The notes: a model not told the origin generated them from the letters alone. Counted from the stretch's first letter, positions 9,587 through 23,136 are shown. The stretch: 64,000 nt of DNA from Neovahlkampfia damariscottae (GCA_016618085.1 JABLTG010000093.1:16156-80155), one strand, 5' to 3'. Program-made: numbers and translations.

Positions 9587-12500
9587 TTATTCATTCAATA
9601 TTTTATTTGCTTCAATTTTCAGCATTTGAAAAGATGATTGATCAGAGAAACTGTCAAATGATTTGAATTCATTCAAACATTCAAGAAACTGTTTTATCAT
9701 CAACAAGATTTTTCTGAAATTGATTTAGTTCATATAAACTTACTTTTTATATTCAATTTTTTCAAAAATTAACCAAAAAACTTTCACAACGAATAGGAAA
9801 TTAAAGCATTCCATTAAACCTTGTTCGATCATACCTTCATGAGAAATTGGAGCAGAGTTGAGGATCATTTGAAGTATTTCATCTCCAAAATTTTGAATTG
9901 ATTTTAAATTTGCACTTCCTTTCAATTTCTGTCTCAAATCATTTGTAAATTTTGTAGTTTTAGAAATATCCTCATATTCATCAAACAATAATGATAAAAT
10001 GAATTTATAAATGATCAAATGTTTGGACTCAAATGTCGATTCCTTTTCAAACTTTGAATTTTGTGGATTCAACAAAATGGATAGCAAAGAAATAGATATA
10101 TTTGTTTGTTTTTTCAATAAAATTAGTTTCCATTCACTTTTATCTGATGTTTTTTTGATCAAATTAATGTACCATTGTAATATTAAAATAAAATTATGAT
10201 GATGATTTTGATGAATATTTTTTTCCATTAAAGAATTAATCACTTGAAAAATATCGATAAATAATGTTTTCAAATATTTTAAATTGAGAGATTCAAGTGT
10301 ATCTACATCTTGAGATAAATGACCCAAGAAATCTATATCCAACTTTGACAAAGGTAATGACTCTTTTTTTATGAAATTTTTGATCAACTGAATCCAAATA
10401 ACTAAAAATAAGTTGTATGTTTCAGATCTTAAAATAAGATCATTTTCATAAAAGTATGGCTTTAATAGGACCGAAAATATGATTTGAATACATGTAATCA
10501 TTAATTCAAAATTGTTCTTTTTTGATTTTTCAATTGACAAATTGGCGCAAAATTTCATCAAGTTGTATCCAATTAAAAAGTTTTCTGGAGAATGTGATGT
10601 TAGTCTGTAGATCATTTGAAAAATCATTTGGAATTCATGAGAAGTTACAATTTTCATTTTTTGAAGTAATATTGACAAAAAATTCCATGAAATTGCTGTT
10701 GAAAAAATATTGTTTCTTCTTTTGATTGTTGGATAATTTGTGAGTGAATTGGTTTCAAATGACTTCCATGTATCTATTAAATGAGAATTTGAAATAAAAT
10801 TCAGAGGTTTTAATTCTTCATTTCCAATAGGAAAAGTGTATCCATTTGAAGTTAATTTCAACAATTGTTTTGAATTTTTTGGGTTTTTGATCATCCATAA
10901 AAATACTCTCCAGTTGATATTTGATGATCTTGTGTATTCTTTACATTTTTCTTTCCACTAAAAGCGATAAATAAAAAAAAATTGAGTACTGTTAATTTTT
11001 CTTTCAGATGCAGGAAATTCTTTAAAGACGATTTCAAAATCTCAGTATACTCTGGAAGTGAGTCAACTTTTAACAAATTGATCGATAAATCATTTGAAAT
11101 TGTGATTAAAATTCCGTTAGATTTCAAAAATTCCAACTCTGCCACCTAAAAGTGAATAATAGTAAAAATTTGATTTACTTCATCTAACGTATTTTGATGA
11201 ACCAATGCGTTCTTTGTAAATGATATTGTTGATTTATTTTTCCATTTTAACATTAATTTATTAATTTGGATCTTCCAATTTAATTTTATCGATTCTTCAA
11301 CACTTTGTAAATGCTGAAATGAAGTTTTGTTTTCTGAGAGTTCGCACAACCAAAGTAATTTATCAATCTCAATAGAATGATTATTATTTTGATTACAAAA
11401 AGAAGAACATAACGTTTTTCTTATGTGAACCCATTTGAAGTAACTTTTCATTTCTTGGCGGACTCTATCCAGATTCTCTTTTGATCTTTCTTTCATCAAA
11501 TTCTGAAATGAAGGAATAACTAAATCAATCGCTTTTTGAAAATTATTCAACTGATCTAATAACAATTTTTGATTTAGATGCTTTGAAAAAATCTTTTGGA
11601 ATTCATGAGAAGAAACAGGTTTCGTTAAATTGATCATTTTTTCAAAATCACTTGTAAAAAAAGGCACATATTCCTTTGATTTTGTAGACCTTGGTGACTT
11701 TTCCTGATCATCAGATGCAACTTTTTTTGATTTTTGAATTTCAATTCTATGAAGGAGTAATTTTAAAATTGGAGATATTTCTTTTGTTTTTCCGTCAATG
11801 AAGTTTTGTAATTCAGAAATTTCTTCATGATAATTTTCCATTGATTTGAATTTTCTTGTTTCATTTCCAACTGTCAATAATAATTTGACTAAATCATTCC
11901 ATCGGGATTCTTTTACAGAATTCTTATGAAACTTTGAAAAGAAAGCAACAACAGTATGAGGTTTGATTCCAAATAAATCCAGTAACAATTGATAAAATCT
12001 GTTTAAACGGTTCTTTTCATTTTTTTCTTTGATTCTTTGATCATTCAATATTCTCAATTTCTCTATTAGTGCATTAAGTTCCGTTTGATTTACTGTAAAA
12101 GAAATAGAGTCTTCGTTATTGGAAACTTTAAATGAGCGATCAAATAAAAATTGAAAATCATTCCAATACGAATTACAATCATAACAAAATCCGAGTATAT
12201 CACTCAATCTTTTCATTGGAACATTCTGAATATCTTTTGTTGCTTCAATAATTTCCGGCAAATCCAAAGTTTCTTTTGTGGATTCTCTGATTTTTTTGAA
12301 AAGTAGAGCTGATAAAGTTAAAAAGGATTGGTCTTCTTCATTGATTTCTTCAGTTGTTAACTGAATGATTTTTATGATATATTTATGATATTTTGAGAGT
12401 AAATATTTTTTCTTCTCTTCAACCAAATTGATCGAAAGATGATGTTGTACCAATGAATTTAATATTTTTTCATTTTTGATTCTCTTTTGGTCTTTGGACA

Positions 12501-15500
12501 ATTCCCATTTGATAATTTTGATAATTCCTTCTTGTTTGATTGGTTTATTGAAAATCTTGAATGTTTTCAATTTTGCATTGAAATCTATATCAAATACGTT
12601 ATTCATTTGAACTGAATCTTCTTGAACTATCTTCAAACACTTTTGAAAAAAAGAATGGTTTTCAAGCTGTTTATGGAAATTTCTTTCTTCTGTGGACTCT
12701 CCAAACAACTTGATTAGATATTCTATCTCCGAAGAATACTCATTCATAAGTTCATATTTGTATTGATTCAATTTCACTTTGACAAATCTCTTTTCAATTT
12801 CAAGTATCTTTTCATATGGCTTTTGACGTTTTATTTCTTTTTTTAAATTGCTCAATAGTTCTTTAGATTTTTCATATTTTGATGAAAGAATATGAATTTG
12901 TGTTTGATTTTCTATTGATTTTTTTTCAGATTTCAATTTTGTAATTTTCTTCAACAGACTGACGCAATATTTCACCAATAAGATTTCCTGTTGAAATTTT
13001 TCGGAATTTTCAATTTCATCTTTTGTGGTCAACGATTCGTATTCAATTTCAATCTCTTTTAATAATAGATTATAAAAATCATCACATTCACCAATTAAAC
13101 CATCTTTGATTTGGTATAACTCCAATAGCACTTTTTCTTTTTTTATTGATTTCGATTTGAATACTTTGTAAATGGATTTGTACTGAAGTTTAATTCTTTG
13201 ACAAAATTCATATTCTCTGCCAATTATTTTCTCTTTTGGTTTCACATAATTTCCATAGTACAAATAAGTTTCCAGTGACTTCGAATGTTTTAAGGAAGTG
13301 ATTCTCAGGGACTCCAAAATATCCATATACATTCCTGAGAATTTCATGATGCTATAACAAATATGTTGATCTGATTTTTCCATTTTTGAAACCATGTGAT
13401 CAATTTGCCCAATATGTTCTTCATTTGTAATATTTTGAACTGATTTAGGAGGTTTCAGCATAGACAATGGTTTTGTGTTCAAATAATATTTGTTATACAT
13501 GAGATCCAATGTTTCATTGATTTGATCGTTTGGAATGTCTAATCTCTTTTGAACATCATAAAAAAGCCATAAAGGTGCTGTTTTTTCTTTCAAATTTTCA
13601 AAATCCCACATAAATAATTTAATAGTTTCTGACAAACTCTTTTTAAATGCCATTGGATTGTTTGAGATGATCCAATCAATTTCTTTTATTTTCAACAAAC
13701 AATCCAATCTTAAACCCTTATCTCCATTTTGAAAATATTCTTCCAATTTGTTAGAAAGTTCCTGATATAATTCATTCATTGTTTGAGTATTTTTATTTTG
13801 AAACATGATAAAATACTCTGATTCAATTTTACTATAAAAAGAGTGTCCCATTGACTCTAACTGTTGATCATATACAGTGTTATTCGCAGAAGATTGTTGA
13901 ATTAATTTGTATGTCTCTTTGTATTTGTGATTTTCTTTCAATTTCTGCTTCCAAGTTTCGATGAAACAGTTATCATTCCATTTTTTTCCAGATTTCAATA
14001 AATACTGTTTTTTGAATTCCAATTCATATGAAAAATCATGAATAAACTGAAAAAATGCTTTTAATGACGACATACTATCATTATTTTCAAATAGCCAAGA
14101 AATAGTTGGAAGTGAATTGTGGACAAATGAATGAAGTTTTGAAACTGACTCAAGCACTAAGAAATATTGTTCCTTGGATAAATCAAGATCAAATGCCATT
14201 CTAGGAGCTTCCAAAATTATATTTTCAATGTTCAACTTCTCAAAATCTAGTTGTGATTCTTGTTCAACAAATGTTATTTTCAACAACATATTTGCAATGT
14301 TATCAATCCAATTTTGCTTCTTCATCCAATCTTTATCAATTTGGTCAAGTTTGTGGGAAATTGAAAATTTATAGAAAGTACTAAATATTTCCAACTCTTG
14401 AATGAATTTTGAAAGAAGTTCATAGAGACAAACCAATTCATCATTTGAAAGATTATTTTGATCAATCAATTTTTGAACAATCCAAGTTTGTTTCATCAAA
14501 AACAATAATTGATTTTGAACAAAGTCTTTTCCAATTTTTCGTTTACTGATAAAAGATGGTTTTTTGTATTCAATATATTGAATGAAGTATCTATTCATGA
14601 TATCTTTAATTATTTTATCTGAGGTTTTCCATTGAATAACTTGACGATTTGACATTCCATTTACAATTGAATTGATCAATTCACAATGATCCTTTGATGA
14701 TAACTTCATATTTTCAACAACTTCTTTGAACCAATTGAAAAAGATTGTTTTCAATGATTCTGGAAAATACATTGAATTTCGAATGACAATTTCAATAAAT
14801 TCTTTTAATTGTTTTGGTTGTTCTATTGTATTGATATATTTCACAATTTTTCGAATCAATTTCTTACTGGTTGATTTCAAATTTTTGTTTTCAACATCAG
14901 TACAAAGGGAAGTTAACATTATCAATGGAATGATATTATTGGTCTTTTCTTCTTGTGTCCACATGTTAAATGAGGAATCAATCAAAAAAAACATTTCAGA
15001 AAAAATTACTTTCAATTCTGAAATTAAATTTAACTTTGCTGAATCAACTGCCAAATATTGCATGGATTTTTCAAATGTCATTCCTTCAGAGTCTTTTAAA
15101 TCTTTCTTTTTCCAAATTTCAATTGAGATTCTTGTAAAAAATGGTGAAATAACTTCATAAGGGGACGTTAAATCATAATTCTTTATCGTTTTATTGACTA
15201 TTGCAATGATGAATAATGAACAGATTTCAGTTGCGTATTTAAAGTATCCATTACTCATCCACAAAAGAATGTAAAAATTTCTTAAATTTTCAGTAAACAA
15301 AAAATGATGAAAAATTTTGTTATTACATTTTTCTTTCAACTGTTTTGAAAAATTGGATATTTTTAAATCTGTATTTGAATTCGAATTTGCATCTGATTTG
15401 ACTTTATAAATTAAAGTCCACCACATCTCTTTCTCCTCTTTTGACAATTCAAAATTAAATTCTTTGTTTTGAATAATATGAGATTCATTTTGTTCAAATT

Positions 15501-18500
15501 TAAGAGTCAATTTAGAAACTAGATTATTTGTCATTTCATGAAATTTTGTTAACTGTTCCACTTTTTTGAAATGGTAGTACATAAATTTTGGATCTAAAGT
15601 GATTCCAATATGACATATTCGCAATAAAGAATTGAATAAACTATCAACTTTTTTCATAATTTCATTTCTCTTTTCCATCCAATTTTTCACCATAAAATCA
15701 TTTTCTTTTTTGATGGTTGAAAATTTATCTAAAACAGTTTTCAATTGTGGAATAACAATTTTGATGTACTTATCCAAATTTCCATCCTTTTTCAAGTTGA
15801 AATTTTTGTAAAGAAATTTTTGAAACAATAATCCAGGTTCTAAAATTCCAAGTTCAAAATCATCTTCGTTTGAGTCTTGTATTTTAAAAAACTCCTCTTT
15901 TGATTTGTTTGAAATTTCCTGTGTCATTCTATTTTTGAACATTAAAATTAAATCTTGATCAATTTTTGATTTTTTAGTATTTGGAACAAATTCTGATTTT
16001 TCAAGGATATGTTTTTGTAATGTTCCAATAGTTTCTTTGTTTTTCACTTCGAACATTTTATGTGAAATTGGGACATAATTCGAAAATTCAACTCTAGTTT
16101 TCCATTTTTCAACAATTTCTTGAAGTAATTTCATTTGATCAGTTTCATTCAAAATTTTATCTTTCACATTCAATGAATGACTGAATATCATGTTTTCTTT
16201 CAATATTAATTCCAATTGTTTAAATATAATATCATAAATGTGATTATTATTCATTGGAATAATTTCATCTGAATTCAGTAAATTCAAACAATACTTTTCT
16301 AACTCACTAAAATTTGAACCAATTGAATCATGAGACAGTGTTTTCAACATATTGTTCATCCAAATTTCTTTTGATTTAAAATGAACTGAGTGGTCATTTA
16401 ATACATCATATGGGTTTCGATTCATCTTTTCTTTGTGTTCTGTTTCTCTCTTTTTAATTTCATTCAAAATTTCTTTTTCCCTTGATGCTTTAAAAATATG
16501 AGATGAATGCTGTTCATCAAATGGAATAAAACTATAAGGCTGACGGTGACTTTCATCAACTCTTTCAATCAAATAATTCTTTAACATTTCCTTGAAAAAA
16601 GGATGTTTTTCATTTGGAACAGTTCTTTTTGATGGATCAGTTTCAATGTATTTATCAAACAAAGAAACTATCATTTTCATTTTTTCTTCATTGAATGGAT
16701 TTTTCCTTTTTGTTGGGTTAATTTGAAGAAAATATCCGATAGATGATTCAAATGATCTAAAAATTGATGTCAAATTATCAACAATATCATCTTCTTCATT
16801 CCTTTTTAGTTGTTGCAAAATTTCGATTGAATAAGTTGTGACGATGTTTATTGGATGATCTGTTGATTTTTTTATATTTGGATTCAAAATTAATTCGGAA
16901 TACAAATGGTTCAATTTGTTTGCCATTACATCATCATTAATTGTATTTAATAAATCATCAGACAGAGATTGAGAATATTCATGTGCTGTTATTTGTAAAA
17001 TTAATAATTGCAATTCTTCTGTTGTTCCTTGGAGTAAACTTTGATCAATTTCATATGTTCTTCCTGTTTTACCATTGATCACTTTGGTGATATCAAATTT
17101 CTTTTGTGATGGTAAAATCTTATCAACAGATTCAATAGTTGAATAATCATCAACTGGCAAAGGTAAATCAATTTCATATTGAATTGCGGCATGAATTTCA
17201 CATAATACTTCAATTGAATCCTCAGAAGATATTGGTGAAATTGGCAAATACCAATTGACAGTCCCTTTTAGCATGCTAATCAATTTTGGAAATTTATCAA
17301 AGTATTCCTTAGAGTAACAATAAGGAATAACATCACAAAATGGTCTCCATTTTGTTTTATTAAAGGTATTAAGTATATTTGGTTCCTTTTCAGTTTTTTG
17401 ATCGAGCAAAAATCCTGATAATACATGCACGAAATCTAATATTCTAAGTCTAACAATTCGAATATCTTTTCCAAGGATAACTTTTGATTTTAATTTCTTC
17501 ATCAATGCAATTATTGAAATCAATACTCCAATCAATGAAGATGTGATGTATGAAGGATATAGTAAATTTTTGATGATTTTGTAAATTGAAAATGCCAGCA
17601 TATCTTCTTCATCAAATCCTTTTAACGGAAATACTTCATTGATCATTTCATTTGGGAAATGCTCTGATAAATCTTTCATCTTTTGATAAACAGAATCAAA
17701 TTTTGATTTTCCACTCATTTGTAGTAACCTTTTGAACAAAATATTCAATTTAATTCGAAATGGGTATTCTTGTTTCCATTTGATTAATTCTAAAATTAAA
17801 AATGAGTTCATTGGAATATTTTCAGCATTAAAATCTATGGATTTCTTCATTTCTTCAAAAATTTCTTCTTTTGAATTTTCTTTTGTTTTTTGTTCGTTCG
17901 AAGATGCATTCACTTCTTTCTGTTCAATTTTTTCTTCCTTGATTTTATACATTTCTGTGAACTTATTAAAATCATCCTTCTTGATTTCTTTATCTATTTT
18001 AGAAATTATCAATTCATTTCTTAATAAACCAACAAGATGTGAACATGGATCTTTTGAGTCTAACAAATTTTTGGTGACCAAATTGAAATCATCTTCACGT
18101 ACAAATGAAATATATTCATCTATTTCATCAATTTGATCTTTTAAATCATCATAAAAAACATCATTCATTGGATAAATATCGCTGATAAGATTTCTTTTTT
18201 CTAAATTAATTTTTTGAAATTGTTCATATGTTTCCATAATTTCTTCGTGAATGTTCTTGATATTTTCAAAGTCATTCTAATATATTTTAGTATTATCAAA
18301 AATCTCATACTTTTTCTTTATTTTCTTTCATTGGTTCTTCTGGTTGTTTGTTTTCAAGTTTTGAGTTGATTTCTTCATGAATACTCTGTTCATTTTCATT
18401 TTTATTAAATCCAAATATCTTTTGTATGATTTCCGGAGCTGGTGAATTCTTTTCTTTTTCCATTAAGATTTTCACAACTTTTATTTTTTTTTCAACTTTT

Positions 18501-18601
18501 TCTAAGTTGTCTTCCTTCAAAATTGAAGAAGGTAAATTTTTTTGAAATTCCACTGGTAATTCTTCACATAAATTCAACAAACTGCTCCTTGTTACATTCA
18601 T
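9587..18601 (-). CDS. Giant alpha-helical protein, 2961 residues (possible Nup188/Nup205-like solenoid)
   Basis: One gene in five exons: 18601-18311, 18276-11179, 11145-10990, 10957-9744 and 9713-9587. The introns are 30-34 nt and the exon lengths sum to 2962 codons, including the stop, without a break. The long internal exon alone encodes about 2360 residues. The protein is almost wholly helical and rich in K, N, E, S and I, with coiled-coil stretches near residues 1850-1950. I see no catalytic motif, membrane segment or short repeat. Near the C-terminus a helical pattern (AELEFLKSNGILITISNDL; later AISWNFLSILLQKM) is faintly reminiscent of large nucleoporin scaffolds, but this is weak and the protein is longer than those. 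It shares a divergent promoter with an ATTGG box with the NDUFAF6 gene. Confidence 0.7.
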
Positions 18602-18661
18602 AAACTCATGGATTTGATTCAGCTGTGATTGGTCAAATTCATCACAAAAAAAAATTGAAGT

Positions 18662-19642
18662 ATGAAGAAAAGTTTGTCACAATTTTTTCAACAAAAACGA
18701 TTATATGCTGTATTTAAATCCACAAACATAAATTACAATACCAAACTTGAATTTTTAACACCAGAGATTTTAAAAAATCATTACCAAGACATAAAAGATA
18801 ATTTAAGAGAAACCCACATAGAACAACATTTAATCGGAACTTTTTTTCCTTTTGAGCATCATGATGCATATTACACCATTTTTGCTTTGAACAATGAATT
18901 GACAAAAATAAAATCTGAAGACTTCAATGCTTCAATGATAAGAATGGCATGGTGGAAAGAAAACATAAATCTTGCTATTCAAGGAAAACCAGCAAATGTA
19001 CCTGTTTTATTGTGTTTAAGTGATGTTGCAAAAAGATATGAATTGAAAAGTTTACATTTTCGTCAAATACTAAAATGGAGAGAAACTGATTTACGTTGGA
19101 AACAACCTCCTTCATTGAAATCAATTGAAGAGTATGCTGAAGGAACATATTCACAAATATTATATATTTTATTGAAAGTTTTGAACATCACAGATCATCA
19201 AGCAGAACATGCAGCAGTTTGATTTTATTTCTAGTTTCTCATAATTTCATAGAGTCATATTGGAAAAGCAATGGGTATCTGTAACTTATTGAGAGGTACA
19301 ATATATCATGCACGTAATAGAATAACATATTTACCATCTGATATTTGCGCAAAGTATCGAGTTTCTGAAGAAGACATCTATCAAATGAAATCATCTAAAA
19401 GCTTAGAAGATGTTGTTTTTGAAATTGCTGATTTTGCAAAAGCTCATATTGATCATGCAAGAACATTAACAATACCAAAAGAAGCAAATGCTCCTTTACT
19501 TCATTCAGTTTTGGTAGATATAATTTTGAACAAATTACAAAAGAAAAATTTTGACATTATGAGTGATGTCTATTCACCAGATCATCTTCGATTGAAACTT
19601 CAAATTTATTTATTGATTCATAAATTGAAAGGAAAGTTTTAA
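18662..19642 (+). CDS. NDUFAF6: NDUFAF6-like phytoene/squalene synthase family protein
   Basis: Mitochondrial assembly factor of respiratory complex I, derived from the phytoene/squalene synthase fold. The exons 18662-19216 and 19253-19642 flank a 36-nt intron. Splicing restores HAASHIGKAMGICNLLRG, the conserved signature of the family. Other matches are HHDAYYTIFALNNEL, MIRMAWWKENI and YAEGTYSQILYILL. The acidic DxxxD pairs of true prenyl-transferring enzymes are not evident, which favours the assembly-factor branch. The N-terminus (MKKSLSQFFQQKRLYAVFKS) is basic and could serve as a mitochondrial presequence. Length is about 314 residues. Confidence 0.85.
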
Positions 19643-19651
19643 ATAAATAAT

Positions 19652-22288
19652 TTACCAAAAATTCATTCTCAAAAGATCTTTAATTGTTTCAGGAGATTTT
19701 TTTGCATGAATCCATTCAAAAATATGACCATAAGCCCGATAGATGTATTTTGTTGATAATTTTTGTCTAATTTTCTGTCTGTTTGAAATATCAGGTTTTT
19801 TTTGATCTATCAGTTCCATCATATGATTTGCGAGTCTTTCAACATATTTTGGATTGTTTCCATTTGCAATTGAATTAATATCATCTGTAAGAATAGAATT
19901 ATAAGGTGGTGTCATCACAATACTTCCTTTTACTCCGTAGTGTAAAACTACATCTTGATTTCCACCTGTATCTGTTATGATTACTCTTTTGTTCATATAA
20001 ATTCCTTCTGCAATTGCAAGACACCAACCTTCCAATAAAGAAGGATGTAACAATACATCAATAGAATTCAACATACAAGGTACATCTTGACGATGACCTA
20101 ATATTTTGACATGATTCTCTAAATGGTACTCTTTGATCATTGTATTCAATTTCTTTGGAAAATTTAGATCCATTCCTTTTCCGATCAGAATTAATTTCGC
20201 TTTTGGATTTTTTTCAACAACTTTTTTCATTGCCATAATTGAAAAATGTGGTGCTTTAATTGGAACCAAAGAACCAGATTGTAAGAATATGAAATCATCA
20301 TTCGAAAAATTGAACTCTTTGAGTAATGATTCCCGTGATGGACAATTTTTCAAATTGAATCTTTTTGTGTCCACACCATTTCTAACAATGATCATTTTTT
20401 TTACATCCAGTCCAAGAGTTAAATCTGAGTACATTGCGACTGTTGAAGACACACAAATATATGCGGATGTATATTTGTCAATATTTCTATAATTCTGTCG
20501 TTCAATGCTATTTAACCAAGTATATTCATTGTGAATCGTTTGAATAAATGGAATACCTAATTTGTATATCATTTCAGCTCCAAAAAGAGAATAATGCGCA
20601 TTGATTACAGAAAAATTTTCTCTTTTGATCATTTTTCGATATTCTTTTATTTTATCTGAAGATGATAATGTGTAGGTTTTGAAACCATGTTTTTTCATTT
20701 CTTTATAAGGAGGACCAACTCTTCCACAATTGATTAACGTTAATTTGATTCCAACTTTTCGTAGTTGTAGAGCAACTTCCAACACAACTCTTTCTAATCC
20801 ACCTGGAAAATCAAAATGATCTACTTGAAGAGCAATGTGTAATTTATTTTCTTTCAATTGTTTTATCTGGGGAAATGGAAGGTTTTTCATACTTTCTCCT
20901 AATTTACGATCATATAGTTGATAATTACAATGAATGTATGCAGTATCTAAAATATTTTTCATTGATGCTGAAATAAAAACATTTGGATAAAACAAATGCA
21001 ATCTTTGTGCAGTCTTTAAGTATTTTGTGAATATTAGATCCACTGATTGTTCAAATATGAACCTTTCTTTGTATATTTCTTCTTGCAATTCTTTCCGATA
21101 AATAACAACAACACAAACATCATTCTGTTGACGATTTGGCAATTTAAACTGAGAAATTGAAGAACTATCCAGCAATACAATGGAACTTTTTTTGGCATTT
21201 CCTTTATACAAAATTATTTTTTTGAATCTTTTGTCATTTTCGTTAATTTCCAAATATGTTTTTGAGTCAACATATAAATTTTTGATTTTAGATGTAATTT
21301 CTTTTCTACGAATCATATCATGATAAGAACTCGTCTTCAATGAATTTTTAGAATTTGAATTCATTAATCTTTTTTTTTCAGTTTTTATTGACAAAGAAAG
21401 ATAATAATTGACCTTCAGCCAAAAGTCATCAATAGAATGATGAAAGTGATTAAAAATTCTGTGTAGTTTTGTTTTGAATATCATAGATTTTCTATTCTTA
21501 AGTTCATATATTTCATTTGGAGGTTTCAAATCATATTGAATGAACAAAATATTCTTCATGGATTGTTTCAAAGAAGACAATAAATTAGCAAGATAAAAAG
21601 TATTCAAATCATCACCTGAGTGTAATATTGTTGAATATTTACCATTTGAAAGCATTAATCCAATATTCAAAGCGTCCATCTCGTTTGTTTTACACTTCAA
21701 AGTGATAAATTTGTTTGAATATTTCAAGCGTATTTTTTGAGCGAAAATATTTTCTTTTGAGTAATCCAAAATAAAAACTTCATATTTTGGATATGACTGT
21801 TTTTCTAAATCAAACATAGTTTTACGTAATTTTTCAATTGAATGATTGTGAAGAACAAAAACTGAAATTAAATCAAAATCTGAATTCTCTTGGACATGTT
21901 TCACTTTTCTGACATTATATTTTGTAACATGTTTTTTTAATTCACATTTCTTTCCATAGTAACCAACGTTACAAAAACAAATATTTTCTTGGTCACAAAT
22001 ACCATTCAAACAGTCGCAGTTATGAGGTGGAATTTGTTCTGATATGACATTATCTTTTTCTTCACAAAATATACCTTTCCATCCTTTCTGACATTCACAA
22101 AATTGTCCGTTATTTTCGTTAATACAACTACCTGAATTTAAACAAGGGCATGAGGTTGAAACTGGAATTTTCATATTCGTATGAGTATCTGGATTTAATT
22201 TATACAAATAAATAAGAGTGGTGAGTATATACAAAATTACAGCAAAGAGGATGACCAACAGAATTTTTCTTCGTTTTCCTTTTATCAT
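19652..22288 (-). CDS. Type II membrane protein with EGF-like modules and GT4-type glycosyltransferase
   Basis: Predicted Golgi/ER glycosyltransferase of about 878 residues. From the ATG at 22288: a short basic cytosolic tail, one membrane anchor (LLVILFAVILYILTTLIYLY), and two EGF-like modules rich in cysteine (CPCLNSGSC...CECQKGWKGIFC and CDCLNGICDQ...CFCNVGYYGKKC). Next is a GT2-like region of about 200 residues. A C-terminal GT-B catalytic domain follows, with FPGGLERVVLEVA, IIVRNGVDTKRF, LVPIKAPHF, GHRQDVPCMLNSIDVLLHPSLLEGWCLAIAEG and ITDTGGNQD. An upstream in-frame ATG at 22462 would overlap the divergent gene and put 58 extra residues before the anchor, so I reject it. The GT2-like segment is the least certain part. 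Confidence 0.8.
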   Translation of the reverse strand: MIKGKRRKILLVILFAVILYILTTLIYLYKLNPDTHTNMKIPVSTSCPCLNSGSCINENNGQFCECQKGWKGIFCEEKDNVISEQIPPHNCDCLNGICDQENICFCNVGYYGKKCELKKHVTKYNVRKVKHVQENSDFDLISVFVLHNHSIEKLRKTMFDLEKQSYPKYEVFILDYSKENIFAQKIRLKYSNKFITLKCKTNEMDALNIGLMLSNGKYSTILHSGDDLNTFYLANLLSSLKQSMKNILFIQYDLKPPNEIYELKNRKSMIFKTKLHRIFNHFHHSIDDFWLKVNYYLSLSIKTEKKRLMNSNSKNSLKTSSYHDMIRRKEITSKIKNLYVDSKTYLEINENDKRFKKIILYKGNAKKSSIVLLDSSSISQFKLPNRQQNDVCVVVIYRKELQEEIYKERFIFEQSVDLIFTKYLKTAQRLHLFYPNVFISASMKNILDTAYIHCNYQLYDRKLGESMKNLPFPQIKQLKENKLHIALQVDHFDFPGGLERVVLEVALQLRKVGIKLTLINCGRVGPPYKEMKKHGFKTYTLSSSDKIKEYRKMIKRENFSVINAHYSLFGAEMIYKLGIPFIQTIHNEYTWLNSIERQNYRNIDKYTSAYICVSSTVAMYSDLTLGLDVKKMIIVRNGVDTKRFNLKNCPSRESLLKEFNFSNDDFIFLQSGSLVPIKAPHFSIMAMKKVVEKNPKAKLILIGKGMDLNFPKKLNTMIKEYHLENHVKILGHRQDVPCMLNSIDVLLHPSLLEGWCLAIAEGIYMNKRVIITDTGGNQDVVLHYGVKGSIVMTPPYNSILTDDINSIANGNNPKYVERLANHMMELIDQKKPDISNRQKIRQKLSTKYIYRAYGHIFEWIHAKKSPETIKDLLRMNFW

Positions 22289-22332
22289 TTTTAAACCAAT
22301 CGGAGTTATTTCTTCTTCAACTAAGTTAACAA

Positions 22333-23136
22333 ATGAGTGAACCTCAAAAAGTCGTTGTGAAACCACGAAAAAGAAAACAAAACATACGTCAAAAAGATGA
22401 TGAAGAGACGACTGAAAATCCACCTGTACAAATTGTGAAGAAGACAAAAACTCAAAACTCATTCACCACTTCAACAAAAAAGAACCAAGAAAATACTTTG
22501 GACATTAAAATCCAAGCTGACCGTGAGATAAAAGAATCCGACCAAGGTGCTACAGCAACTGATACAATAGATGGTGATTATTTAGATAAACAAAGAGCAA
22601 AAATAAAAAAACAGAATGAAACTTCACGTCTTAAAAAAATGGGTCCAACAAGAGGAAATTCAACAATGAGAGCAACAATAGCATTTGATTATAAACCTGA
22701 TATTTGTAAAGATTATTTTGAAACTGGATATTGTGGCTATGGAGATGGTTGTAAGTTTGCACATATTCGTGAAGACTACAAAAGTGGATGGGAAATTGAC
22801 AAAGAGCATGAAGATCAATTAAAAAAACAAAAAGAAGAAGAATCAAAAAAAGAAAAAGAAATTCCGTTTGCTTGCTTTATTTGTCGAAAAAGATTTGTTG
22901 ATCCAGTTGTAACAAAATGTCTACATTATTTTTGTGAAAAATGTGCTTTAACTCATTATGATGGTGGTAAAAATACAAAGTGTGCAATATGTAAAGAACA
23001 AACTTTTGGTGTTTTCAATACTGCTTATGAAATCATAAGAAAAATGAAAAAAGAAGAAGAAGAAAAATTAAAACCAAAAGAAGAATGGAAGATTGATGAA
23101 AAAGAAAGGAAATATGATTCATGGGCAATTCAATAA
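22333..23136 (+). CDS. RNF113A: CWC24/RNF113-type CCCH and RING finger splicing factor
   Basis: Spliceosome-associated protein that acts around the first catalytic step. It has 267 residues in a single exon. A basic, low-complexity N-terminus is followed by a CCCH zinc finger (CKDYFETGYCGYGDGCKFAH) and then, after a charged linker, a C3HC4 RING (CFICRKRF...CLHYFCEKCAL...CAICK). The order and spacing match Cwc24/RNF113. It is divergent from the glycosyltransferase gene, with only 44 bp between the ATGs. A CCAAT box sits between them at about 22297. Confidence 0.92.
   Translation: MSEPQKVVVKPRKRKQNIRQKDDEETTENPPVQIVKKTKTQNSFTTSTKKNQENTLDIKIQADREIKESDQGATATDTIDGDYLDKQRAKIKKQNETSRLKKMGPTRGNSTMRATIAFDYKPDICKDYFETGYCGYGDGCKFAHIREDYKSGWEIDKEHEDQLKKQKEEESKKEKEIPFACFICRKRFVDPVVTKCLHYFCEKCALTHYDGGKNTKCAICKEQTFGVFNTAYEIIRKMKKEEEEKLKPKEEWKIDEKERKYDSWAIQ

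Noticed and set aside
11146-18237. Separate 2363-residue gene with its own start at 18237
   Set aside because: A 34-nt intron (18310-18277) joins it in frame to the upstream exon, and further introns join it to the downstream ones; the total length is an exact number of codons.
22289-22462. N-terminal extension of the glycosyltransferase
   Set aside because: It overlaps the divergent CWC24 gene and its promoter; the extension is low-complexity antisense translation.
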